Translations under genes and position numbers: made by a program
DNA from: Hahella sp. KA22
GTDB lineage: Bacteria; Pseudomonadota; Gammaproteobacteria; Pseudomonadales; Oleiphilaceae
DNA length: 64,000 nt
Reading direction: 5' to 3'
Assembly (NCBI RefSeq): GCF_004135205.1
Contig: NZ_CP035490.1
Coordinates: 5,447,501 to 5,511,500 of the forward strand
Shown: positions 23,786 through 30,999 of the stretch, piece after piece
Position numbering within the stretch: position 1 is the first letter of the stretch
Layout: each line of letters starts with the position of its first letter
The notes under the pieces: generated by a model
The model's input: only the letters and a program-made list of their open reading frames with translations
What the model was told of the DNA's origin: nothing
Databases searched by the model: none

Positions 23786-23806
23786 AGGGGGCGTTAATCG
23801 CCCCCT
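23786..23806. terminator. Terminator shared by the convergent two-component and mtn operons
   Basis: An 8-bp perfect stem AGGGGGCG / CGCCCCCT with the loop TTAAT, nine bases from the mtnC stop. It is GC-rich with ATTT on the plus side and TTAAA on the minus side, so it is a plausible bidirectional terminator. Confidence 0.6.
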
Positions 23807-23814
23807 ATTTAGAC

Positions 23815-24516
23815 TCAGGCAGGTTTAATCACCAAATCAGCAAAGGTGGCGACCGCCGGATAAGTCTCCTGACGCTCGATGCCTTCTCCTCTCACCAGCT
23901 GGCACACCTGCAACTCGGCTTCCGCCGCTGCGCTAAGTTCAGCCGGCACATCGGAGAGAAACAAGACGCTGGACGCAGGCTCCGACACCTCACGCACAAT
24001 CGCCCGATACGAGTCCGCTTCTCTCTTACCGCCGACGCGCGTATCGAAATAGCCGCTAAACAACGGCGTCAAATCGCCCGCCTCGGAAAAACCGAAAATC
24101 TGCTTCTGCGCCGCAACTGAGCCAGACGAGTACACGAACAAGCGTATACCCAGCTCACGCCAATGACGTAAGCGCTCGGCCACTTCCGGGTAGACATGCC
24201 CTTTGTAGGCGCCTTCGTCATAACCGGCGCGCCAGATCATGCCTTGCAACGCCTTCAGCGGAGTGATTTTCTTGTCTTCCGCAATCCAGTCCAGCAACTG
24301 CCGGATCAACGCATCCGGGCTTTTGCGGTCAACGCCGCCCAGACGGGCGACTTCATCCAATTGCTCAGCGACGGCAGGCGCAGAAAAGTTTTCCCGGATA
24401 AAAGCGTCCATATGCTTGGCGGCATAGGGAAATAACACCTCATGCACGAAACTGATGCTACTTGTTGTGCCTTCAATATCGGTGACGATGGCTCTGATTC
24501 CGTTAAACTCCGTCAT
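23815..24516 (-). CDS. mtnC: Acireductone synthase (enolase-phosphatase E1)
   Basis: MtnC is a bifunctional HAD-family enzyme of methionine salvage: it enolises and dephosphorylates 2,3-diketo-5-methylthiopentyl-1-phosphate to acireductone. The 233-residue product has the family start AIVTDIEGTTSSISFVHEVLFP with the nucleophile aspartate. GHVYPEVAERLRHW, YSSGSVAAQKQIFGFS and the acidic motif FLSDVPAEL also match. Its ATG overlaps the mtnD stop by one base (TAATG), indicating translational coupling in the mtnB-mtnD-mtnC operon. Confidence 0.97.
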   Translation of the reverse strand: MTEFNGIRAIVTDIEGTTSSISFVHEVLFPYAAKHMDAFIRENFSAPAVAEQLDEVARLGGVDRKSPDALIRQLLDWIAEDKKITPLKALQGMIWRAGYDEGAYKGHVYPEVAERLRHWRELGIRLFVYSSGSVAAQKQIFGFSEAGDLTPLFSGYFDTRVGGKREADSYRAIVREVSEPASSVLFLSDVPAELSAAAEAELQVCQLVRGEGIERQETYPAVATFADLVIKPA

Positions 24517-25073
24517 TACGCCGCCTCAATCAGTTGTTCAAAACGGGGCGCTTTCGATGCAATTTCGTCGCCCGTAAACTGCGCCACCCAGCCTTCAGGA
24601 TTAGTGAATAGACGCACGCAGGTAAACTCAGGCTCAGGCCCCATATCAAACCAGTGCTTAGTTCCGTTAGGGACGCTGATCAGATCATTTTTCCGGCATT
24701 GCACAACATAAACCTTGTCATCCAGGTGCAAATAAAACAGGCCTTGTCCGCGCACGAAAAAGCGCACTTCGTCTTCACTGTGACGGTGCTCGTCGAGAAA
24801 TTTCTTACGGAAATCATCTTTTTGCGGATGAGTTGGGGTCAGGCTGACCACATCTGCTGTGGTGAAACCATTTTCCGCTTTCAACTTTTCCACTTCCGCC
24901 TGGTACGCCGCCAGAATTGAATCCGGCGTAGCGCCCTCATCCAGTTCACGGGTGGACCAGCGCTCAAAGCGAATGCCCACTTCGTTCAGCTGACGGGAGA
25001 TTTCCGCGCCATCTTCGGTAAAGACCAGGGGTTGCGAAAAATCGTTATCGTTGTAAATACGCAGGCTACTCAT
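24516..25073 (-). CDS. mtnD: Acireductone dioxygenase
   Basis: MtnD oxidises acireductone with oxygen to 2-keto-4-methylthiobutyrate and formate (iron form), the precursor of methionine; a nickel form gives an off-pathway product. The 185-residue cupin contains the metal ligands in DEHRHSEDEVRFFVRGQG and the later histidine in PNGTKHWFDMG. The start MSSLRIYNDND is typical. It overlaps mtnB by four bases (ATGA) upstream and mtnC by one base downstream, so the three are translated together. Confidence 0.97.
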   Translation of the reverse strand: MSSLRIYNDNDFSQPLVFTEDGAEISRQLNEVGIRFERWSTRELDEGATPDSILAAYQAEVEKLKAENGFTTADVVSLTPTHPQKDDFRKKFLDEHRHSEDEVRFFVRGQGLFYLHLDDKVYVVQCRKNDLISVPNGTKHWFDMGPEPEFTCVRLFTNPEGWVAQFTGDEIASKAPRFEQLIEAA

Positions 25074-25696
25074 GACTTGATCCTCATCATTTCCAATTCA
25101 CAGGCTAGCAGGAATTCCATGGCTTCCACATGGCGCAAACATTCCGCCATGGTCTCTCCCCAGGTATACATACCGTGGCCGCGAATCAGGTAACCGGGAC
25201 AATCCGAATGCTCTTTCAGATATTCCACCGACAACGCGGACAACGCTTCAATATCCTGAGTGTTATCAAATATGGGAACAACACAGCGCCCTTCATGGGT
25301 GTATACGCCACGGAAGGCTTTTTGGAGTTCGTAATCTTCAAGTACGATCTCTGTATTGGGACGCAACGCGCGGGAAAGCACCGTGGCGGTCACTGAATGA
25401 GTATGCAGCACCGCGCCGACACTGGGTTTCAGGTCGTAAATAACGGTGTGCAGCAGCGTTTCCGCGGAGGATTTCATCTGACTGGCCACCGCCCGTCCCT
25501 GCAGATCGACAACCATGATATCCTGCGTCTGCAGACGCCCTTTGTGTTTACCGGATACCGTGATGGCGATGTTGGCGTCGTCGATGCGCGCGGAGTAATT
25601 GCTGCTGGTGGCGGGAGACCAGCCGGCGCCGTACAAAAACTTGCCGGCCTCAATGATTTCCTGCGCGCGAAGGGAAAATTTATGCAAATCAAACAC
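25070..25696 (-). CDS. mtnB: Methylthioribulose-1-phosphate dehydratase
   Basis: MtnB dehydrates 5-methylthioribulose 1-phosphate in methionine salvage. The 208-residue product belongs to the class II aldolase/adducin fold: ATSSNYSARID near the N-terminus, the zinc histidines in AVLHTHSVTATVLSR and the later histidine in YLIRGHGMYTWG. It is the first gene of the mtnB-mtnD-mtnC operon. The upstream kinase or isomerase genes (mtnK or mtnP, mtnA) are not in this window and must be elsewhere if the pathway is complete. Confidence 0.95.
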   Translation of the reverse strand: MFDLHKFSLRAQEIIEAGKFLYGAGWSPATSSNYSARIDDANIAITVSGKHKGRLQTQDIMVVDLQGRAVASQMKSSAETLLHTVIYDLKPSVGAVLHTHSVTATVLSRALRPNTEIVLEDYELQKAFRGVYTHEGRCVVPIFDNTQDIEALSALSVEYLKEHSDCPGYLIRGHGMYTWGETMAECLRHVEAMEFLLACELEMMRIKS

Positions 25697-25873
25697 AGTG
25701 GGTCCCCCTGAAATAATTGGCCGGTATTATAAGCGCCTCCGCCCCGCATTTCTAAGGTTTCATCGGCTTTCCGCTCTTCTATATGAAGCGGCGCGGCGCT
25801 GCTAACATAGACAATGCACAGTCGGCGTGTTTGCATAGTCGGCTCCACGGCTAATCACAGTGAGGAACTCAGG

Positions 25874-26128
25874 ATGAACATTTCAGCGGAATTGAGCTTT
25901 TACCCCTTCACAGACGATTTTAAACCGCCCGTTCTCGACGTTATCAAACACTTGGAACAGCAACCCGGCGTGGATGTTCGCCCTAATCGCATGAGCACTC
26001 AGGTCTTCGGCTCTTTCGACGACGTCACCGCCGCCATTAACGCCACCATGCGCTGGTCGTTCGAGCGCTATGACAGCTGCGTCTTCGTCACCAAAATCAT
26101 GAACAGCGACCGCAGCCCTAAAGGCTGA
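25874..26128 (+). CDS. Small YkoF-like (thiamine/HMP-binding-family) protein
   Basis: An 84-residue soluble protein starting MNISAELSFYPFTDDFKPPV, with VRPNRMSTQVFGSFDDVTAAI and a C-terminal SCVFVTKIMNSD. The alternating beta-alpha pattern and these segments resemble a single YkoF-type ferredoxin-like domain (thiamine or hydroxymethylpyrimidine binding in Bacillus YkoF, which has two domains). The assignment rests on recalled resemblance only. GAGGAA precedes the ATG; the upstream extension of the frame is unlikely. It lies just ahead of tmcA and divergent from mtnB. Confidence 0.6.
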   Translation: MNISAELSFYPFTDDFKPPVLDVIKHLEQQPGVDVRPNRMSTQVFGSFDDVTAAINATMRWSFERYDSCVFVTKIMNSDRSPKG

Positions 26129-26150
26129 GCCTGCGAGACCAGCACCCACC

Positions 26151-28328
26151 ATGCAGTATTCCGCAATGTCTCAAGAGGAAAGCTGGCGCGACGCACTGGC
26201 GTCCGCTTTAGCCTGCGCTCGCGCCGCCAATGTCAGAGCGCCTGTTTTGATTCAGGGTGACGCGCCAAAAATCGACGCCATGCTCTGGCCTATGCTTGAG
26301 CAGTTAACGCCTAATCGACAGATTGTCTGGGTTGGCGCTCCCTCCCCGCCGCCATCAACGTTGCGGACGAAACTGGAAGTGTTGGAAGCCGCTCGCTTTC
26401 AAACCAGACTCGGACAGGAAATGGATTGCCTGATATTCGACGCCCGCTGCGGATTTCATGCGGACGCCTTCGCAGCGCTAACCGGAACTGTACGCGGCGG
26501 AGGCTTATTGCTTTTGTTGACCCCGCCGGCGCAGCAATGGCCATCATTCGATGATCCTGATTATCAACGGATATTGGCGCACCCGCTCACCCACCAGGAT
26601 GTAGATGGGCATTATCTGCGACACCTGCAAGCGCACCTGGACAACGCCAGCGGGTGGCTGCGGATCACGCTCGCCAGGAATGCGGCGCCAATTATCAGTT
26701 ATACGGCCTCGAGTAGCGCATCCAATACAAAATCGCTTACCGGAGCGGTTTCGCAGTCCGTCGTGATCACAGCCTTGCGTACGCTGGTTGCGGGACAGCA
26801 GGATGCCTTGGCCATTACCGCCGACCGCGGTCGGGGTAAATCCGCCGCGCTGGGCATCGCAGCCGCACACCGAATCACAGAGCAGACGGAAACTATTCTG
26901 GTGACGGCGCCCTCCTTCGCCGCAGTGGCGAATCTGTTCAAGCATGCGGAAATGACTGCGACCGAGCTGGGCCTTGATCAGGATCGACTCAAGCAGCATC
27001 TGATATTCATCGCTCCCGATGACTTATTACAGCGCCGCCCCGCGGCTGATGTGGTTTTAGTCGACGAAGCGGCCGCAATACCCACTCCCATTCTGGCGTC
27101 ATTACTGGAGCACTATCCTAGCGTTGTTTTCGCCACCACCCTTCATGGTTACGAAGGCACCGGACAAGGCTTTTCACTGCGAGTATTTCCAATGTTGGAC
27201 AAACGCCGTCCGGGCTGGCGACATGTGACGATGTCGCAACCCATGCGCTGGTCGCAAGGCGATCCACTGGAAGCCTTTATCAATGACGCCTTATTGCTTA
27301 ACCAATATCAACCTGCGCCTTTACCCACCAATTGGAATGAGAGTGAGCTGCGTTTCGAAAGTCTTGATGGCGAGACATTACTGCATTCGCCGCAGCGACT
27401 ATCTGAAATATTCCAGCTACTGACTCTGGCTCACTATCGCACGACACCAGACGATCTAAGAACCCTTCTGGATAGCCCAGGACTGGAGGTATTTGTCTCA
27501 ACGATACAGGGCCGCGTCCTCGGCGCCGTGTTGCTTTCCCATGAGCGCCCTTTCGACGAACCACCGCTCATCGACGCTATCTGGCGCGGAACCCGTCGTC
27601 CGCGGGGCCACTTGCTGCAACAACTGTTCGCCCAGCAAATGGGCGTCAGAGAGGCATTAAGATGTCCGATGGCCCGCGTCATTCGCATCGCCGTACATCC
27701 TGAACGTCAGGGATGCGGCGTCGGCTTGTGGATGCTGCGGGCATTAAAGAAAATCCTGGAACAAACCGACTGTTGTCTGATCGGCGCCAGCTTTGGCGTT
27801 TCCGACTCCCTGCTGCAATTCTGGGAACACGCAGGATATCGGCTGTTACGCCTGGGCGGCAAACGCGATCATGTCGCTGGCGCCTACGCCGCTTGCGTCG
27901 CAATGTCTCTCGATTCCGAGGGGGAGACATTGATATCTCAGGCGCATGATCGTTTTGTGCGTCGCAGCGCCTTCGACAGCCACTATGTCTTCGCCGCAGA
28001 GCCCTGGATATTACCCCGGCTCCCATCTCAAGCGCAGGAAGCGTTGCAAGCCGGAGAAATTGAACTTTTGCAGCTATTTGTCGAGGGGAGCCGGCCGTAT
28101 GAGAATGTCGAGGATCTCCTGCTGATTTTAAGCGCGCGCGCAGACTTAACACATCTGGAAGAGAAAGCCGCCGCGCTCTGGCTCGCCAAAGTTCAGCAAC
28201 AACAAGACTGGAGCGAAGTCGCCCGCCTGACGGGTCTAAGCGGCAGAAAACAAATCACCGCTCAATTAAGAGAGTGCGCCCGCGTGCTGTTAGCATCACT
28301 CGAAACCGCTGGAGCCCCCGCAGGATAA
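26151..28328 (+). CDS. tmcA: tRNA(Met) cytidine acetyltransferase
   Basis: TmcA acetylates N4 of the wobble cytidine in the elongator tRNA(Met) anticodon using acetyl-CoA and ATP, preventing misreading of AUA. The 725-residue product (E. coli: 671) has an N-terminal domain, a RecD-like helicase module with Walker A in TADRGRGKSAALG (about 224-236) and Walker B VVLVDEAAAIPTP. A GNAT domain follows with RIAVHPERQGCGVG and LIGASFGVSDSLLQFWEHAGY, then the C-terminal tail. Neither the first ATG nor the ATG five codons on has a clear ribosome-binding site, so the start could shift slightly. Confidence 0.93.
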   Translation: MQYSAMSQEESWRDALASALACARAANVRAPVLIQGDAPKIDAMLWPMLEQLTPNRQIVWVGAPSPPPSTLRTKLEVLEAARFQTRLGQEMDCLIFDARCGFHADAFAALTGTVRGGGLLLLLTPPAQQWPSFDDPDYQRILAHPLTHQDVDGHYLRHLQAHLDNASGWLRITLARNAAPIISYTASSSASNTKSLTGAVSQSVVITALRTLVAGQQDALAITADRGRGKSAALGIAAAHRITEQTETILVTAPSFAAVANLFKHAEMTATELGLDQDRLKQHLIFIAPDDLLQRRPAADVVLVDEAAAIPTPILASLLEHYPSVVFATTLHGYEGTGQGFSLRVFPMLDKRRPGWRHVTMSQPMRWSQGDPLEAFINDALLLNQYQPAPLPTNWNESELRFESLDGETLLHSPQRLSEIFQLLTLAHYRTTPDDLRTLLDSPGLEVFVSTIQGRVLGAVLLSHERPFDEPPLIDAIWRGTRRPRGHLLQQLFAQQMGVREALRCPMARVIRIAVHPERQGCGVGLWMLRALKKILEQTDCCLIGASFGVSDSLLQFWEHAGYRLLRLGGKRDHVAGAYAACVAMSLDSEGETLISQAHDRFVRRSAFDSHYVFAAEPWILPRLPSQAQEALQAGEIELLQLFVEGSRPYENVEDLLLILSARADLTHLEEKAAALWLAKVQQQQDWSEVARLTGLSGRKQITAQLRECARVLLASLETAGAPAG

Positions 28329-28406
28329 GTGATTCTACGAGATTGCAGCGGCTGGGCCGCCATGTTTCCATTGCTTGCATAATTGTTGGCCATGCGAGAT
28401 GTATCT

Positions 28407-29819
28407 ATGACCGAGGTTCGAATCGAACACGACTTACTGGGTGATGAGCCCGTTCCCCGGGACGCGTATTACGGAATTCAAACCCAACGCGCCAAACAGA
28501 ATTTCAATATCACTGGCGTTCCCATCAGCCACTTTCCCGAACTGATCAACTCCCTGGCCATGGTCAAAATGGCGGCGGCACGCGCCAACCAGCAAACTGG
28601 TCAGCTCAGCGACGCCAAAGCGGAAGTCATTGAAGCCGCCTGCCGCGACATTATCAACGGCGGCTATCACGACCAGTTTATTGTCGACCTCATTCAAGGC
28701 GGCGCCGGCACCTCCACCAACATGAACGCCAATGAAGTGATCGCCAACCGCGCGCTGGAGATCATGGGGCACGTCAAGGGCGAGTATGAATTCCTGCACC
28801 CCAACAACGACGTTAACATGTCGCAGTCCACTAACGACGCCTATCCTACCGCTGCGCGACTGGCGATTATTTTCGCCTCGGAGCCATTGAGCGCCGCATT
28901 GTCGGATTTGATCAAAGCGCTGGAAGAGAAATCACGGGAGTTCGCCGACGTCATCAAAATGGGACGCACCCAGCTACAGGACGCAGTTCCCATGACCCTT
29001 GGTCAGGAGTTCGGCGCCTACGCCGTCACCTTACGCGAAGACATCGACCGCATCAGCTACGCGGCGGGCCTGCTGCAGGAAGTAAACCTCGGCGGAACCG
29101 CCATCGGCACCGGCTTGAACGCTCACCCGGACTACCCGGATCTGGCGATTGACGCACTCGCCGACATCTCCGGCAAGCCAATGCAATTGGCTCACTGTCT
29201 GGTTGAAGCCACTTCGGATATGGGCGCCTTTATTCTGTTTTCCGGCGTGCTCAAGCGTCTGGCGGTGAAGCTGTCCAAAGTCAGCAACGACCTGCGCCTT
29301 CTGTCCAGCGGCCCCCGCGCCGGCTTCAATGAAATTAACCTGCCGCCCATGCAGCCTGGCTCTTCTATTATGCCCGGCAAGGTGAACCCGGTTATTCCTG
29401 AAGCTATGAACCAGACCGCGTTCCAGGTTATCGGCAACGATCTCGCCATCACCATGGCGGCGGAAGCAGGACAGTTGCAGCTGAACGCCATGGAGCCGTT
29501 GATCATTTACAACCTGCTCAGCGGTATGCGCATGCTCGGCGAAGCCATCAAAATGCTGGAAACCAAGTGTGTCGTCGGTATTACCGCCAATAAAGAGCAT
29601 TGTGAGAATACGGTTAAGAACAGCATCGGCATCATCACCGCGCTTAACCCATTTATCGGTTACCAAAACGCCACCCGCATCGCCAAGAAGGCGCTGCATA
29701 CCGGGCGGGGCGTCGTGGAGCTGGTGTTGGAGGAAGGACTGTTGACCGCGGCGCAACTGGATGAGTTGTTGCAGCCGTCCAAGATGCTGTCGACCCGTAG
29801 AATCAAACCACGCGGTTAA
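28407..29819 (+). CDS. aspA: Aspartate ammonia-lyase
   Basis: AspA deaminates aspartate to fumarate and ammonia. The product is 470 residues from this ATG, which matches the usual start (MTEVRIEHDLLGDEPVP against the E. coli type); ATG at 28392 or TTG at 28383 would add a few residues. Family marks: AYYGIQTQRA, GGAGTSTNMNANEV, HPNNDVNMSQSTNDAYPTA, and the fumarase/aspartase signature GSSIMPGKVNPVIPE with the catalytic loop serine. AspA rather than FumC is favoured by the GTQ/GIQT and LNAxEPLI context. A strong terminator follows immediately. Confidence 0.93.
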   Translation: MTEVRIEHDLLGDEPVPRDAYYGIQTQRAKQNFNITGVPISHFPELINSLAMVKMAAARANQQTGQLSDAKAEVIEAACRDIINGGYHDQFIVDLIQGGAGTSTNMNANEVIANRALEIMGHVKGEYEFLHPNNDVNMSQSTNDAYPTAARLAIIFASEPLSAALSDLIKALEEKSREFADVIKMGRTQLQDAVPMTLGQEFGAYAVTLREDIDRISYAAGLLQEVNLGGTAIGTGLNAHPDYPDLAIDALADISGKPMQLAHCLVEATSDMGAFILFSGVLKRLAVKLSKVSNDLRLLSSGPRAGFNEINLPPMQPGSSIMPGKVNPVIPEAMNQTAFQVIGNDLAITMAAEAGQLQLNAMEPLIIYNLLSGMRMLGEAIKMLETKCVVGITANKEHCENTVKNSIGIITALNPFIGYQNATRIAKKALHTGRGVVELVLEEGLLTAAQLDELLQPSKMLSTRRIKPRG

Positions 29820-29831
29820 CCTGTCCGACCG

Positions 29832-29860
29832 AAAAAACCGGGCCTGATGCCCGGTTTTTT
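29832..29860. terminator. Strong bidirectional terminator between aspA and gmhA
   Basis: A 12-bp perfect inverted repeat AAAAAACCGGGC / GCCCGGTTTTTT with the loop CTGAT. It ends in a run of T on both strands, so it can serve aspA (plus) and the convergent gmhA (minus). Confidence 0.92.
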
Positions 29861-29885
29861 ATTAAGAGACGCCTAACGTCAGGGC

Positions 29886-30497
29886 CTAAGCCTGTTCGTA
29901 GTTTTCCGGGAAGAAACGGCGCTCCACCAATTCAATCAGAATATGCAGCACTTTGATGTGCAGTTCCTGCACACGGTCTGCGTACGAGCCGCCGGGAGCG
30001 CAGATACATACGTCCGCCAGACTTTCCAGGGGTGAGCCCGTCTTCCCCGTCAGGGCGATCACGCTGACGCCCTGCTCTCTCGCCGCCTTCGCCGCATTGA
30101 GAATAGTTGGGCTCTTGCCGCTGGTGCTGATGGCGATAAGACTGTCGCCTTCACGGCCATGGCTTTCGATATATCTTGAAAAAACATAGTCGTAGCCAAA
30201 ATCATTGGCGACGCAGCTCATGTGGCTGGGGTCGCTGATGGCGATCGCGCCCAATCCTGACCGGTTATTACGGTAACGCCCGGTCAATTCCTCTGCGAAG
30301 TGCATGGCGTCGCACATGGAGCCGCCGTTGCCGCAGGAATATACCCGTCCCTTGCGCTCATAGGTTTTAATCAACGTCTCGGCCGCCGCCTCCACGCTAC
30401 GCAAAGCCTCCGCGTTGGCGATAAAGTCATCCAGAGCCCGCTGAGCTTCAAGCAGACTGCCTTTGATATGTTCGATCACAGTGGAGACACCCTTCAT
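29886..30497 (-). CDS. gmhA: Phosphoheptose isomerase
   Basis: GmhA converts sedoheptulose 7-phosphate to D-glycero-D-manno-heptose 7-phosphate for the lipopolysaccharide core. The 203-residue SIS-domain product closely follows E. coli GmhA: YSCGNGGSMCDAMHFAEELTGRY, AIAISDPSHMSCVANDFG, LIAISTSGKSPTI and ADRVQELHIKVLHILIELVE. Retention of the HFAEELTGR and E-H catalytic segments supports GmhA over the related DiaA. The first ATG lacks a strong ribosome-binding site; a GTG seven codons in is an alternative start. Confidence 0.92.
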   Translation of the reverse strand: MKGVSTVIEHIKGSLLEAQRALDDFIANAEALRSVEAAAETLIKTYERKGRVYSCGNGGSMCDAMHFAEELTGRYRNNRSGLGAIAISDPSHMSCVANDFGYDYVFSRYIESHGREGDSLIAISTSGKSPTILNAAKAAREQGVSVIALTGKTGSPLESLADVCICAPGGSYADRVQELHIKVLHILIELVERRFFPENYEQA

Positions 30498-30999
30498 AAA
30501 AATTTAATAAAAGCTTCTAAGGCCATGCGGCCTGCATCCGATAATAAGCGTCAGAGAATAATTTTCCTAATTTTTCATACGCTTTGTCCCCGGCGAATTC
30601 ATCTGCAAACAGAACATACGCCTATTTAAAAAGCGCCTCCGTAATTATCCGCTTCAATTAATTTATTCGAAAAAAGCATTTCTTTATTCCCCTACGTTAT
30701 TTAGAGCTGGCGTTATGCCGGAAAGCAAATCCCCCTTACATTTCGAAATAAGCCTAGGCCATTGATTTAACAAGCCATACGCCCTCCTGCATAGCTCCTA
30801 GGAACTACATAAAAGGCCTCCGCTCCTGTGTATTATTAAGCGGCTATGCTTATCAATTAACCAGTCCGGCGCAGAGGGATTTAAGGCTCCGGGCATGTCA
30901 TTAACCACGAGAAATGGATGATTCCGGATGATGCCGCCGACGCACAAACTCCGGCGCATATCCCGTCCATGGACCTTTTGCCTGAAAGGAGAGCTAGAA
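30498..30999. other. Intergenic region upstream of the M64 peptidase gene
   Basis: About 500 bases between divergent gmhA and the M64 gene with no convincing gene on either strand; the longer frames here are antisense or random. The stretch is AT-richer than its neighbours from about 30560 to 30720. It contains a short hairpin AGGCC / GGCCT at 30520-30533. The segment 30930-30960 (GACGCACAAACTCCGGCG) superficially recalls part of a c-di-GMP riboswitch, but the pairing partners are not seen. The promoter of the M64 gene should be here. Confidence 0.5.

Noticed and set aside
28410-28435. GGTTCGAATC resembling a tRNA T-loop
   Set aside because: It lies in the first codons of aspA, and no acceptor, D or anticodon arm surrounds it.
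29031-29756. Minus-strand frame of 241 codons opposite aspA
   Set aside because: It is antisense to a highly conserved enzyme gene, rich in His and Gln as expected from a shadow frame.
29886-30497. DiaA (DnaA-binding protein) as identity of the SIS-domain gene
   Set aside because: The HFAEELTGRY and QELHIKVLHILIELVE segments match GmhA catalytic regions more closely.
30930-30970. Possible c-di-GMP (GEMM) riboswitch upstream of the M64 gene
   Set aside because: Only a short ACGCACAAAC-like string matches; the second conserved block and the pairing helices are not seen.
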